This document shows, in pieces, positions 22,086 through 31,826 of a stretch of DNA of 60,784 bases. The stretch comes from Myxococcales bacterium (GTDB lineage Bacteria > Myxococcota_A > Polyangia > Polyangiales > Polyangiaceae), in assembly GCA_021847645.1 (NCBI GenBank), contig JAJZQG010000016.1:1-60784 (forward strand). Reading direction: 5' to 3'. The stretch's first letter is position 1, and each line of letters starts with the position of its first letter. The translations under genes and the position numbers were made by a program. The notes beneath the pieces are model-generated. The model did no database searches and was not told the DNA's origin. It saw only the letters and a list, made by a program, of their open reading frames with translations.

Positions 22086-24314
22086 ATGCAACTCCTCCGA
22101 AAGCACGCCACGCTCGCCCTCCTCGTGTCGGCCATCGCCGGCCTCACCGCTTGCGGCGCCCCGGCTCGCACCAACACGCCCGTCCGCGTCCCGATCATGC
22201 AGGCCGCCATCACGCCCACCGATGTGCAGGACGCCGGATTCTCGGCCGCGGTCGGTGAGCTGCTCGTCAACGGGCAACCGTCGCCGCAGCGCGTGGCCTT
22301 GCTGGCCGGCGTGGAGCGGCGCCAGTTCGCGCGGGCGGTGCAGCGTTTCGACAGCAGCGATCCGACGCGGGGGCTGCAAGCCGTGCGCGGCGCGTTGTAC
22401 CTGATTCGCACGGGCGAGCTTCGCCACGAGATGCTCGACGCCAACTCCGCCCGCGCGCTCGACCGGGCCTACTCGATGGCCGCCCAGCGCGGCGACGAAG
22501 GCCCAGCGCTGGCGTTCCTGCACCTGCGTGCGGCGTCGCTGCCCGCCGGCGATCCGGAGCAGGCCGCCATCGCGCGACGGCTCAAGTCCATCAGCGATTG
22601 GATGCGGGACACGCGCGACAAGAGCGCCGTGCAGAACGCGTCGGCCGACGCGGTCGCCTACGCGGACGAGGCGATGCTCGAGCCCACGCCCGAGGCGCTC
22701 GACTACGCGCGCACGGCGGCCGAGCGCTGGATCTCGGCGAGCCTGGAGTTCAACTCGACCTTCACGCCCAGCATGCGCGGTGACCGCGACCAGATGATCG
22801 ATGCCTACCGGGGTATGCGCACCGGCGCGCTGACGGTCGCCGGTCTGTACCTGCGAAACGGGGATGCCGCGGGGGCGCTCGGGGCGCTGGATGCGCCCGA
22901 GGTCCGCCGCATCACGCCGCCCAGCTTCTTCACCGTGCTTCAGGCCGCGGCCTCTGCGCCCGAGTCCGAGCCGTGGCGCAATCTCGCAGCTGTCTACGCC
23001 AAGGCGTCCGACGACGACGGCGAAGGTGATGTGACGGTGCCGCCAGGCGTCGCCCAGGGCGCGGCGTGGGGAACGCTGCTCGAGGCCTACCGGCGCGACC
23101 CGTCGTCCTACGAGGTCGCCAGAATGCTCGCCACCGTCCTGCCCCAGCTCGGCATGCCCGAAGCCAGCCCCGTCGTGCTGCTGGCCGGCGTGCAGAAGAG
23201 CAAGGATCCGCGCGTGGTGTCCGACAGCCTTCGCCTGGTGCTCGCCGCCATGGCCCAGGAGGACGCCGCCCAGGATGCGGCGTCCGCCGCGCGCGTCTAC
23301 CAGGCCAGCCAGCCGCTGCTGACCTTTGCGGACTCGATGCGAGGCGGCGCCCTCATCGAGCCGTCGCCCGCCTCCATCCGCCTCGTGATGGGAACGATCT
23401 TCGTGCGCGCCGCCGACCCTGCGGACGCTAGGCCCTTGCTCGAACAGGCCGCCGCAGCCCAGCCGTCTCTCGAAGCCTTCTCCGCCCTCGCGGAAGTGCG
23501 CTTCCAGGCCGGCGACACGCAGGGAGCTCTCGACGCCGTCGCCAAGGCGGTCGCCGCCCCCGACGCGAAGGACTCGCCGCTGGGCGTGGCAGACGCCTGG
23601 CTGACCGCGTTCCAAGTGGATCGCAGCCGCGGTGACAACAGCGCCGCGAAAGAGGCGCTTGGGTCCGCGCTGCGCCAGACCGTCGCCGCCAACGCTCGCG
23701 CGACCACGGCCGGCGCGCACGCCGCCTGCGAGCGGATGCTCGCGCGCATCGCCTGGTACTACGGTGATCGCGACGCATGGGGCCGGGCCATCAAGCGCCT
23801 GGCACAGTTCGCGTCCGACGAGCCGCGTGCGCAGTCCATGGCGCTGATCGAGACCGCCTCGAGCTCCTTGCTGTGGGGCGACGATCGCGCGGCCAAGGAC
23901 GCGCTGCAGCGCTCCTCCGCCGACGGCGTCGCGGAGGAGGATCTAGTGTACGCGGCGCTGTGGCTCCAGCTGACCGAGCGCAAGAGCGGCGCCAAGGAGA
24001 GCTCCATCGTGCGCGATACGCTCTCTGCGGTCCCGTCCTCCGAACCGTGGACGGCCGCGCTGGCCGCGTGGGGCCTGGGCAAGATCGACGACCAAGGCCT
24101 GATGTCGCGCGCACGCAACGAGTCCCAGCGCACCGAAGCCGCGTTCTACGCGGCCATGCGGCGACGCGCGAGCGGCGACGCTTCGGCGGATGCGGAGCTC
24201 GCCCGCATCGCCCGCGGGCCTGCCCTCGACCTGGTCGAGACGCACCTGTCGCGCGAGCTGACGACGCCTGCCGGACCCGGGGCATGGGGACCGCCACCCG
24301 TGCAGTTCCCCTGA
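22086..24314 (+). CDS. large TPR-like helical lipoprotein
   Basis: 742-residue protein with a classic lipoprotein signal: basic start, hydrophobic segment and lipobox LTAC near residue 22. The rest is almost all alpha-helical and rich in Ala, with repeated patterns such as LLEQAAAAQPSLEAFSALAEVRFQAGDTQGALDAV (shown in parts: AEVRFQAGD, GALDAV) that look like TPR repeats. No catalytic motif is seen, so it is probably a scaffold at the outer membrane or periplasm. A TATAGA box at 22070-22075 would place transcription within a few bases of the ATG, giving a nearly leaderless message; no clear -35 supports it. The second lipoprotein gene follows after a short gap. Confidence 0.85.
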   Translation: MQLLRKHATLALLVSAIAGLTACGAPARTNTPVRVPIMQAAITPTDVQDAGFSAAVGELLVNGQPSPQRVALLAGVERRQFARAVQRFDSSDPTRGLQAVRGALYLIRTGELRHEMLDANSARALDRAYSMAAQRGDEGPALAFLHLRAASLPAGDPEQAAIARRLKSISDWMRDTRDKSAVQNASADAVAYADEAMLEPTPEALDYARTAAERWISASLEFNSTFTPSMRGDRDQMIDAYRGMRTGALTVAGLYLRNGDAAGALGALDAPEVRRITPPSFFTVLQAAASAPESEPWRNLAAVYAKASDDDGEGDVTVPPGVAQGAAWGTLLEAYRRDPSSYEVARMLATVLPQLGMPEASPVVLLAGVQKSKDPRVVSDSLRLVLAAMAQEDAAQDAASAARVYQASQPLLTFADSMRGGALIEPSPASIRLVMGTIFVRAADPADARPLLEQAAAAQPSLEAFSALAEVRFQAGDTQGALDAVAKAVAAPDAKDSPLGVADAWLTAFQVDRSRGDNSAAKEALGSALRQTVAANARATTAGAHAACERMLARIAWYYGDRDAWGRAIKRLAQFASDEPRAQSMALIETASSSLLWGDDRAAKDALQRSSADGVAEEDLVYAALWLQLTERKSGAKESSIVRDTLSAVPSSEPWTAALAAWGLGKIDDQGLMSRARNESQRTEAAFYAAMRRRASGDASADAELARIARGPALDLVETHLSRELTTPAGPGAWGPPPVQFP

Positions 24315-24390
24315 CATCGACCGAACGCTGGATGGCCCCATGAGCCGCATGCCACGTCCTGATCCAGAACCTCGCGTCTCGGGCGGGCGC

Positions 24391-25500
24391 ATGCGCATCG
24401 CGCGCCGGGCGGTTGCGCTCACGATCGTCGGTGGCAGCGCCCTCGTCGCGGCGTGCGGCTCGAGCGACTCGCCAGCCGCTCAGCCGGGATCCGGCGGAAG
24501 CTCCGGCGCCGCAGGCGGCTCGGGCTCGCTGCCGTGCGAGGCGACCGAGGCGCTCGACATGACCGGCACGTGGGCTGCCTTCGCGCGATTCTCCGTGTCG
24601 ATGCAGGGCCAGAGCGGCGGAGTGGTGGCCGTGTGCCCCGACGACCAGGTCCGGCAGAGCTCGTTGTTGTTGCTGCTCGACATGACCCAAGCCCAAGGCT
24701 CCACCTCGGTCGACCCGATCCAGGCGGTGGCCTGTTGGATGGAGCTGCCGACCGTAACGGCGATCGCGGGCCAGTGCGCCGCCGACGCCCCGAACCTGGT
24801 GACGACGCAGATCCTGGCGCCTCCGGCCATGATCGACGCGATGGCCGGCGTGCAGATTCCTCCGGGCAAGGGCACGCTCTCGGGATTGCAGCCCGGCGCC
24901 CGGTGGACGCCCGATCGTCTCGCCTTCACGCTGGGCGCTCGTCCGGACGCGGACCTGCCCGTCTGGAACGTGGACGCTTCCACATGCGGCATGAAGGACG
25001 TATCGGCCGGCCGCACGCAGAGCTGCGAGACCGCTTGCGTGTCGGACTGCAGCGCGCTCATGGATGCCGACGGCGACGGCTGGCCCGGTGTTACCGCGCA
25101 CGTCTGCGGCACGACAGCCGATGATGTCGCGGCCAAAGTCGAGTGCAACCCGGAGACCCCGAACGCGGGAGGCGTGACGCTGCAGGGCCGCGCGCTGCTG
25201 GACCTTCGGATCGATCCGCTGTTCGATGGCACCGTGAAGTCGTCGTGCGAGGTCAGCGGGCAGGTCGACGCGCGCGTGGTGTACAACGTGATAGGTGCGG
25301 ACATCTACCTCGCCAACACGCAGATCAGCGTGGCGAGCGCGATCAAGTCGCTGCCCGGCTTCCAGGTCGATTCGGCCAACAGCCTGTTCCGCATGATCCG
25401 CGTCGATGGCCGGCACGGCGCGCCGGACTGGGGCGTGGACATGACCAGCGCGGCCGCGGCCTGCGCGGTCGCGGCCCAACACCGCAATGAGCTTCTGTAG
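24391..25500 (+). CDS. hypothetical lipoprotein
   Basis: 369-residue protein whose signal reads as a lipoprotein from ATG 24391: basic MRIARR, hydrophobic stretch, lipobox VAAC, then a Ser/Gly-rich linker. An upstream ATG at 24340 is in frame and would add 17 polar residues, which fits a signal peptide less well. The mature part has scattered cysteine pairs and the pattern DADGDGWPGV, similar to a calcium-binding EF-hand/TSP3 loop. I do not recognise the family. It follows the TPR-like lipoprotein on the same strand and precedes RNase J by 39 bases. Confidence 0.8.
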   Translation: MRIARRAVALTIVGGSALVAACGSSDSPAAQPGSGGSSGAAGGSGSLPCEATEALDMTGTWAAFARFSVSMQGQSGGVVAVCPDDQVRQSSLLLLLDMTQAQGSTSVDPIQAVACWMELPTVTAIAGQCAADAPNLVTTQILAPPAMIDAMAGVQIPPGKGTLSGLQPGARWTPDRLAFTLGARPDADLPVWNVDASTCGMKDVSAGRTQSCETACVSDCSALMDADGDGWPGVTAHVCGTTADDVAAKVECNPETPNAGGVTLQGRALLDLRIDPLFDGTVKSSCEVSGQVDARVVYNVIGADIYLANTQISVASAIKSLPGFQVDSANSLFRMIRVDGRHGAPDWGVDMTSAAAACAVAAQHRNELL

Positions 25501-25539
25501 GCGTGCCGAGTACGCCGATCGGACACCAGGGTCTGTCTC

Positions 25540-27204
25540 GTGAACACACCAACCCCTTCCCCCACCGTTCGCATCGTGCCTCTCGGCGGTCTGGGCGAGA
25601 TCGGCATGAATTGCCTCGCCATCGAGGCCAACGGCGACATCATCGTGATCGACTGCGGGGTCACCTTCCCGCACACCGATCTGGGCATCGACATCTATCA
25701 CCCGGACTTCGACTACCTGGAGCGGCGCAGGGACAGCATCCGCGGCCTCGTCCTGACCCACGGCCACGAGGATCACATCGGCGCGGTGCCCTACCTGTTG
25801 CGACGCATCAACGTGCCGCTCTGGGGCCCTCCTCACGCCCTGGCGCTGATCGCCGAGAAGCTCGAGGAGCGAGGGTTCGACGCCCGGCTGCTTCGCAGCA
25901 CCGCCATGATCCCGCGACGCACCTACACGCTCGGCGCGTTCTCCATCGAGCCCGTCCGCGTCACCCACTCGATCACCGACGCCTGCGCCCTGATCATCCG
26001 CGTGGCCGGACGCACCCTGGTGCACACCGGTGACTTCAAGTTCGATCCGACTCCGCCCGACGGGGACCCGACCGACTTCGAGCGCCTGAGCGAGGTCGGC
26101 CAGCAGGGTGTCGACCTGCTTCTGTCCGACTCCACCAACATCGATGCCGAAGGCACTTCCGGTTCGGAGACCTCGGTGGGTGACGCCCTCGAGCAGATCG
26201 TATCGGGCTGCGAGGGACGCATCGTGATCGGCATGTTCTCCTCGAACGTCCAGCGGCTGCGGCTCGTGGGGCAACTGGCTCGCCGGACGGGTCGTCGCAT
26301 CTGCCTGCTGGGGCGCAGCGTGCACACGCACGTGCGGACGGCCACGCGCATCGGCCGGCTCGAGTGGCCCAGCGACCTGCTGGTTCCCGCGGAACTGGCC
26401 GCCACGGCGCCCCGCAAGTCGCTGCTGTGCATCGCCAGCGGCACGCAGGCCGAGCCCCTGGCCGCCCTCTGGCGCCTCGCGACGCGCTCCCACCCCGCCA
26501 TCGCTCTCGAGCGGGCCGACACCGTCATCCTGTCGAGCCGCATCATCCCGGGCAACGAGCCTGGCGTCTTCCGCATGTTCGGCCACTTCATCCGCCAGGA
26601 CATCGACGTCCGCTCCCGCATCACCGACCCGGGCGTGCACGTCTCGGGCCACGCTCACCGCAACGAGCAGCGGCGCATGATCGAGATGATTCGTCCCCGC
26701 GCCTTCTGCCCCGTGCACGGCACGCTGCACCACCTCAAGCGTCACGCCGACTTCGCGCACTCGCTCGGGGTCAAGGACGTGGTGGTGGCCGAGAACGGCG
26801 ACGTGATCGAGCTTGGCGCGCAGGGCCTGCGCAAGGTCGACATGGTCGAGGTCGGCAAGGTGGCCACCTACGATGGCGAGGAGATTCCGGACGACGTGCT
26901 CAAGCAGCGCGAGGTGCTGGCGCGCACCGGCGTGGCCGTGGTCACCTTGCAGGTCGACGCGCGCGGCAAGCTCCTGGCACCGCCGTTCCTGTCCACACGA
27001 GGCGTGCTGGACGAGGGAGCGGACATCGACCTGCTCAAGGCCGCTGCCCGCGACGTGGCCGATGCGCTCGCCGGCAAGCCCTTCGTCAACGAGCGTCCCA
27101 CCGATCAGCAAATCATCGACATGGCCGAGCGCGCAGTGCGCAGAAACCTCGACGGCATCTCGGGCCGGCGTCCGGTGACGATCGTGCACGTGGTGCGCCC
27201 ATGA
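25540..27204 (+). CDS. rnj: ribonuclease J
   Basis: Metallo-beta-lactamase-fold RNase with 5'-3' exonuclease and endonuclease activity in mRNA decay and rRNA maturation. The 554-residue protein has the core motif HGHEDH at residues 74-79, then HTGDFKFD (motif 3 region), SDSTNID and GHAHRNEQ (C-terminal beta-CASP signature), and the RNase J C-terminal domain. The N-terminal RIVPLGGLGEIGMN is diagnostic. It starts at a GTG, with GGGTCTG upstream and no strong ribosome site. Its stop codon overlaps the start of the CHAD gene (ATGA), so both are translated together. RNase J rather than RNase E as an mRNA nuclease is known in several myxobacteria and Gram-positives. Confidence 0.96.
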   Translation: MNTPTPSPTVRIVPLGGLGEIGMNCLAIEANGDIIVIDCGVTFPHTDLGIDIYHPDFDYLERRRDSIRGLVLTHGHEDHIGAVPYLLRRINVPLWGPPHALALIAEKLEERGFDARLLRSTAMIPRRTYTLGAFSIEPVRVTHSITDACALIIRVAGRTLVHTGDFKFDPTPPDGDPTDFERLSEVGQQGVDLLLSDSTNIDAEGTSGSETSVGDALEQIVSGCEGRIVIGMFSSNVQRLRLVGQLARRTGRRICLLGRSVHTHVRTATRIGRLEWPSDLLVPAELAATAPRKSLLCIASGTQAEPLAALWRLATRSHPAIALERADTVILSSRIIPGNEPGVFRMFGHFIRQDIDVRSRITDPGVHVSGHAHRNEQRRMIEMIRPRAFCPVHGTLHHLKRHADFAHSLGVKDVVVAENGDVIELGAQGLRKVDMVEVGKVATYDGEEIPDDVLKQREVLARTGVAVVTLQVDARGKLLAPPFLSTRGVLDEGADIDLLKAAARDVADALAGKPFVNERPTDQQIIDMAERAVRRNLDGISGRRPVTIVHVVRP

Positions 27205-28124
27205 GCCGGACGCAGACGCGCGGAACTCCCCTGAGCGCGCCTCCCCCGCCGGTGACCGCTTCGGTCGAGGTCGAGCGCGTGGTCTCGGACGTGGTCACGC
27301 CCAAGCTGCGCCTTTGGATGGGCGATCTGGACGACGCCATCCCGCGCGTGCTGGGTGACGGCGACGACGAGGCCGTGCACGACCTGCGCGTATCGCTGCG
27401 TCGCATCCGGAGCGTGCTGCGCCTTGTGCGCCCGGTATATGGCAAGTACCACGTCGACGACGTGCGCGAGGGAATGCGGCGCGTGGCCGGGGCCACCGGG
27501 TCGCTGCGCGACGAAGAGGTGCTGCACGAGACGCTGGCGGCGATCTCGCTGGCCCAAGAGCACCAGCGAGCGATCAAGCCGTGGCTCACCCGCCGCCTGC
27601 AGCGCGAGCGCATGCTCCGCCGGGCGGTCGTGAACATGCTGGACGCCCGCACCCTGGACCCGCCCGTGCATCGTCTGCGGGCGCTGCTGCAGCTGCCGGT
27701 GGCTCCGCGCAACGACAAGGAAGTGCGTCGCTTCGCACGCCAAGCCGTGCTCGACGCCCAGCTGGTGGTCGATGCCAGGCGCGCGGTGGACGTCGACGAC
27801 ATCACGGGCATGCACAACCTTCGGATCGCCTACAAGCGATTGCGCTACGCGGTAGAGGCGTTCTCCCGGGTATTGCCGCCGGAGCTCCGGTCCTGGGGCG
27901 AGGTGGCCACGAAGTTCCAGAAAGTGCTGGGCACGTTGCACGACCACGATGTGGCCATTGACGTGGTGACCCGTGCGCCGGCGATCCCCGAGGCGCCGCG
28001 CGCGGCCTTGGTCGAAGCCCTTCGCCAGCGTCGCCACCAGGTCGCCCAGGAGTACATCAAGCTGGCCGGCCCGGACTACCTGCCATCGCAGAGCAAGGGC
28101 GACCCACCGGGCGACGACGGCTGA
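27201..28124 (+). CDS. CHAD-domain protein (polyphosphate-associated)
   Basis: 307-residue helical protein with the conserved-histidine alpha-helical domain. Two copies of the hallmark pattern are visible: AVHDLRVSLRRIRS near residue 55 and MHNLRIAYKRLRYA near 205, each giving a His followed by a basic helix face that binds inorganic polyphosphate in studied CHAD proteins. There is no CYTH triphosphatase domain. It is translationally coupled to RNase J through an ATGA overlap, which hints at a role near RNA decay or polyphosphate granules. A stem-loop at 28156-28179 probably ends the transcript. Confidence 0.9.
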   Translation: MSRTQTRGTPLSAPPPPVTASVEVERVVSDVVTPKLRLWMGDLDDAIPRVLGDGDDEAVHDLRVSLRRIRSVLRLVRPVYGKYHVDDVREGMRRVAGATGSLRDEEVLHETLAAISLAQEHQRAIKPWLTRRLQRERMLRRAVVNMLDARTLDPPVHRLRALLQLPVAPRNDKEVRRFARQAVLDAQLVVDARRAVDVDDITGMHNLRIAYKRLRYAVEAFSRVLPPELRSWGEVATKFQKVLGTLHDHDVAIDVVTRAPAIPEAPRAALVEALRQRRHQVAQEYIKLAGPDYLPSQSKGDPPGDDG

Positions 28125-28155
28125 TCGATGCGTTCGACACGACGATAGCGGCGCC

Positions 28156-28179
28156 CACCACGGTTCGCCGGCCGTGGTG
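28156..28179 (+). terminator. stem-loop after the RNase J-CHAD pair
   Basis: CACCACGG (28156-28163) and CCGTGGTG (28172-28179) form a perfect 8-bp stem with an 8-base loop, 31 bases after the CHAD stop codon, followed by TT only. The location and strength fit a factor-independent-type terminator, although the U-tract is minimal. Confidence 0.55.
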
Positions 28180-28450
28180 TTGCGGGCAGCGAAGCCGCCT
28201 GCCTGGCCGAACGGCAGCAGTCCCATGCCAACGAGGGGTCAATTTCGACGCCGGCCCCGCTCAACGCGATAGCCAACGCCCTCCGTTCGCGACGAATGCC
28301 ACATAGTAAAGTGCCAGTCCGCTCCGCCCGGGACGCGACACTCCCGAACGGTTCGTGGGATTGGACAGCTCCTACGTCGCATTCCCTCCTCAATCATCCG
28401 CCAGAGCCTTGCGCACTGGGCGCAGAGCAAGCACCATGTGAATTGCCGTC
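28180..28450. other. non-coding leader region before the polysaccharide locus
   Basis: Between the stem-loop and the PelB-like gene I see no credible gene. A locally AT-rich patch (ACATAGTAAAG around 28300-28310) may belong to a promoter, but no -35/-10 pair is convincing. Confidence 0.4.
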
Positions 28451-28474
28451 ATGCGGGGGGAGGATCGCACGACC

Positions 28475-30016
28475 ATGCTTGCAGTCGAATCGCCGCTCCA
28501 CGCGCAGAGCTGGCGCGGTGCCAGACCCAAGGGCATCGTCGCCGGGGCGCTACTGTCGCTGGCATGCATCGCCGCTTCCGCTCGCGCTGACGAACTGGCC
28601 AAGACAGTGGACGAGTTGCTCGCCCAGAATCGTCCAGCCGACGCATTGCCGCTCGCCGTCGTCGACGCCCGCGAGCTGGAGACCAGCAAGGCGGCCTGGG
28701 AGAAGGTATTGACCATCAGCGGTTGGACGTCGGACACGCGGGCGTCCATCGAGGCGCTCGGCCACCTGATCGCCCTCGACCCGGACAATCGCGGTCATCG
28801 GTTCGCCCTGGCCCAGCGCTTGCTCTGGGAGAAACGAACAGCCGATGCCGTGCCCCACGCGCGCTGGCTGCTGGCCCAAGCCGACGAGCGTTCTGCCGCG
28901 GAGCTCGAGGTCATCACCTGGGTACTGCTCGACCAGGGTCTCCGCAACGAGGCGCGCATTGCCCTGTATCGTTGGATCACGGCGTCTCCAGCAGATCCGC
29001 GCCCCCGCTGGATTCTCGCCGACCTGACCCACTGGGACGTTCGCTGGAGGGAGGCTCTGGCGCAATACGAGGTTCTTGCCCTCATCCCGTCCGAGGCGGC
29101 GCGTGCCGAAGCCCGAATGTCGATGTTGCGTCATGACCACCCCAACGACCTTCATCTGGACGGCCTCCACTGGCATGACAACTTCGGCGTCACCTATGAG
29201 GCCCTCGCGCTGGGCTCGACGTTGCAGCCGGCGGACCGGTTGGTCCTGACGTTGCGCTCTGAGGTCGGGCGCTGGTCGCAGACGCGCCAGGTTCCCACCG
29301 GCTCGGCCGCGGGGGGTTCATCGCCGACCGCGCAATCGGACAAGACGGCGGAGTTGACCGCGCGGGCGAGCTACGATCTCTGGAAGTCAGTGTCACCGGA
29401 GCTGGCCCTGGGCGGAGCGGCCGATTCGGAGGGAAACTTCACGCCTATCGCCGGCGTCGCGGCGCGCCTGTCGATCGCGGGTCGGTTGTTCGGTCGTGTG
29501 TACGTCGACCACGATCGTCACCGCGTCAGCCTGGACGCTGCCCGGCAGGGCATCACCACCACCGGCCCTGGCTGCCTGCTGTACGCCGAGATCTCGCGGT
29601 GGTTCTTCGCTTCGAGCGAAGCCATGGTGCAATGGGTGAGCGATCACAACATCCGCGGGCGAGCGCTATTGATCGCGGGTGCCCACAACCCCGACCCCCT
29701 CCAGCTCGAGCCGCGGCTGTTCGTTCAATACGAGGCGTACCGTGACGCACGCCCCGGTGCGATACCGTACTTCACACCCACCGACAGCTGGACCTACGGC
29801 GCGGACCTGGTGGGCAGATATCGCCTGGACACGCGATTCGGAGCCGAAGCGCAGATCGGCCTGGTGGTGCAAGGCGACGTCGTCGCGCTGCGGCCGGGCG
29901 GCGCGGTGCGCGCGGAGATTGCCGACCATCTGCGTGCCTCTTTCGGTGTCGCATACATCGGCTCTCCCCAATACAACCAGACGCGCTTCGACGCGTCCGT
30001 GGGCTATCTGTTCTAA
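28475..30016 (+). CDS. TPR plus outer-membrane beta-barrel protein, PelB-like
   Basis: 513-residue exported protein. A signal peptide precedes ASARA (cleavage about residue 38). Residues about 40-210 are TPR-like helices (ALGHLIALDPDN, ALYRWITASPADPR). From about 220 to the end the sequence alternates as beta strands and finishes with an aromatic residue in SVGYLF, the signature of outer-membrane barrels. A TPR domain followed by a barrel is the layout of PelB and PgaA, which guide polysaccharide across the periplasm and out. At about 500 residues it is far shorter than Pseudomonas PelB (over 1100), with few TPRs. ATG 28475 follows GGGGGAGGA by 11 bases; ATG 28451 is an alternative. It converges on pelF with a 38-base gap. 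Confidence 0.75.
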   Translation: MLAVESPLHAQSWRGARPKGIVAGALLSLACIAASARADELAKTVDELLAQNRPADALPLAVVDARELETSKAAWEKVLTISGWTSDTRASIEALGHLIALDPDNRGHRFALAQRLLWEKRTADAVPHARWLLAQADERSAAELEVITWVLLDQGLRNEARIALYRWITASPADPRPRWILADLTHWDVRWREALAQYEVLALIPSEAARAEARMSMLRHDHPNDLHLDGLHWHDNFGVTYEALALGSTLQPADRLVLTLRSEVGRWSQTRQVPTGSAAGGSSPTAQSDKTAELTARASYDLWKSVSPELALGGAADSEGNFTPIAGVAARLSIAGRLFGRVYVDHDRHRVSLDAARQGITTTGPGCLLYAEISRWFFASSEAMVQWVSDHNIRGRALLIAGAHNPDPLQLEPRLFVQYEAYRDARPGAIPYFTPTDSWTYGADLVGRYRLDTRFGAEAQIGLVVQGDVVALRPGGAVRAEIADHLRASFGVAYIGSPQYNQTRFDASVGYLF

Positions 30017-30054
30017 CGAGTCGCGCGAGTGGTGCAGTTGCATAGCCGGGAGTG

Positions 30055-31578
30055 CTAGGCTACCGCGCGCCCCTGGGGCCGGGCGGCCCGGGCACGTCGG
30101 CGGGCGCCGTGAACCAGCTCCCCGTACAGCTGGCGATAGGCCCGCGTGCACTGCGCGAGATTGAACTGCGTGACCGCCTTCTCACGCGCAGCGCGCCCCA
30201 GCGCCTCCCTGCGGGCGGGGTCTGCCATCAGCTCCAGGATCGCCTGCGCCGTTTGCTGCGGATTGCGCGGCTCCACCGCGATCCCACACCCCTCGACCGC
30301 CTCCGGCACGCCGCCCACCGCGGTGCCCACCACGGGCCTGCCACAGAGCATCGCCTCCACGACGGTAAAGGGGAATCCCTCTGCCACGCTGGTGAGCACG
30401 ACGAGATCCCCGGCGTTGAAGGCGGACTCGGCGCTGTGGGCGAATCCTTCGAAGGACACGACCTCTTCGAGACCGAGCTCGGTGCGGACGGCGAGGCAAG
30501 CGGCCATGTAGTCTTCCGAGCCGGCAGGAGGCACACCGTGCAAACGAAAACGGATATCGGGCCGTGCCTGGTGCACGACCGCGGCCGACTCGAGCAGCGT
30601 GAAGATGTCCTTGACTGGATGAATCCTGCCGAGCCAGACAACCAGCGGCGGCGCGTCCGGCGGCTTCGGCGCCGGCGTGAACCTGCCCGGATCCACGCCG
30701 TTGCGGACCGTCCGGATCCGACCGCTCGGCGCGCCCAGAGCCAGCTCCCACCGCCGATTGTATTCGCTGCCCGGTGCGATCCGATCCGCATGCCGGTATC
30801 CGAGCTCCGTGAGGCGGCGCGCGAATCGCAACCGGAATGTCTTTCGGAACAACCCGTCGGTCGAGCTGGCCTCTGCCAAGTAGCGTTCCCTCAAGAAGAT
30901 CCCGTGCTCGGACAGCAGGAACGCGGTGCCGCGCTCCAGCTTCGTCACCGCGCCAACCAGACCGCTAAGCCCAGCAGACGCCGCGTGCGTCACGTCCGCC
31001 ACCGGCAGTGTCAGTCCCAACGGCATCAGCCAGTGCATGAGCAGCGTCAGACTGTCGCTCACCTCGTCGAGGTGGACCGTGGCGCCGGGGAGACCGAGCT
31101 TGGCTGCCGCTTGCACGAAAGGCCCCTCCGCCTCTTCAGCAAAACAGTTCCACACTGCGCGCGACCGCAGGGTGCTGTCGAAGTCGTGCTCGAGGAAGAA
31201 CTTGCGCATGCCCAGCAGCAGGGCCCCAAAGGATGCCGGGTACTCCTCTTCCCACAGGGCGCGGATGAACGCCCGGAAGGTCGGCACGAAACGTGCGGCG
31301 ACCACCTCTTCAGAGGCCCGCTGCGAACGCCGGACCAGCTCCGCGAACCCCACGTGTCGCTGGTGCTCGGCCGCTTCGCGCACGCCCCACAGCGGCATGC
31401 GCACGAACCGCACCACGTTTCGAGGCAGCCGGTAAGCCAGCGCTCCCTTGGGATCCCCGGCGATCCCCAAGACGGTGAACTCCACGTCGGAAAGCTCTTT
31501 GACGAGCAGATCGCACCAGTGCCCCAAGCCGCCGAAGTGGAATGGGTAGGTTCCCTCGGTCACGAGTAGCACGCGCAC
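30055..31578 (-). CDS. pelF: GT4 glycosyltransferase PelF
   Basis: Cytoplasmic polymerising glycosyltransferase of the Pel system, which uses UDP-GalNAc in Pseudomonas. The 507-residue length equals the usual PelF size. The N-terminus VRVLLVTEGTYPF with the glycine loop FGGLGHW is typical, and the C-terminal GT-B half has VVWLGRIHPVKDIFTLL and the nucleotide-binding EGFPFTVVEAMLCGRPVV (E-x7-E-type). The GTG start at 31578 is chosen because AGGGGAGG lies 5-7 bases upstream and the N-terminus then matches the family; upstream in-frame ATGs at 31632 and 31641 are poorer. It is transcribed away from the PelG-like gene, across a 248-base divergent region, and converges on the PelB-like gene. Confidence 0.92.
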   Translation of the reverse strand: MRVLLVTEGTYPFHFGGLGHWCDLLVKELSDVEFTVLGIAGDPKGALAYRLPRNVVRFVRMPLWGVREAAEHQRHVGFAELVRRSQRASEEVVAARFVPTFRAFIRALWEEEYPASFGALLLGMRKFFLEHDFDSTLRSRAVWNCFAEEAEGPFVQAAAKLGLPGATVHLDEVSDSLTLLMHWLMPLGLTLPVADVTHAASAGLSGLVGAVTKLERGTAFLLSEHGIFLRERYLAEASSTDGLFRKTFRLRFARRLTELGYRHADRIAPGSEYNRRWELALGAPSGRIRTVRNGVDPGRFTPAPKPPDAPPLVVWLGRIHPVKDIFTLLESAAVVHQARPDIRFRLHGVPPAGSEDYMAACLAVRTELGLEEVVSFEGFAHSAESAFNAGDLVVLTSVAEGFPFTVVEAMLCGRPVVGTAVGGVPEAVEGCGIAVEPRNPQQTAQAILELMADPARREALGRAAREKAVTQFNLAQCTRAYRQLYGELVHGARRRARAARPQGRAVA

Positions 31579-31597
31579 GAACCACCTCCCCTGCCCC

Positions 31598-31613
31598 GGC
31601 CCGCTCACGGGCC
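31598..31613 (-). other. hairpin in the pelF 5' leader
   Basis: GGCCCG (31598-31603) and CGGGCC (31608-31613) form a perfect 6-bp stem with a 4-base loop about 10 bases upstream of the pelF ribosome site on the reverse strand. It could influence translation; this is inferred from position only. The rest of the 31579-31826 divergent region shows no clear promoter for either gene. Confidence 0.35.
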
Positions 31614-31826
31614 TCACCTGCCTCTCTTCCATAACACCCATACAGGTGCCATTCAGCGTCGCCGCGACATTTCTTTCCTCTTTCGCAGCGCTCGGTCCAC
31701 GGCGATACCGTCGCAAGCGGACACGCGCCTTGCCCCGTCCGTCAATGCCGGACCGCCCTCGCCTCCCTCCGCGAAGTCCCACGCCTCTCTTGCGTGCAAG
31801 GCCACAGCAACACATATCACTTGTTC

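Noticed and set aside
23791..27189. 1132-residue reverse open frame across a lipoprotein and RNase J
   Set aside because: Spans three forward genes and their junctions; a shadow.
31579..31826. Sigma-54-type promoter (TGGCAC) in the pelF/PelG-like divergent region
   Set aside because: The reverse-strand TGGCAC lacks the TTGC element at the right spacing.
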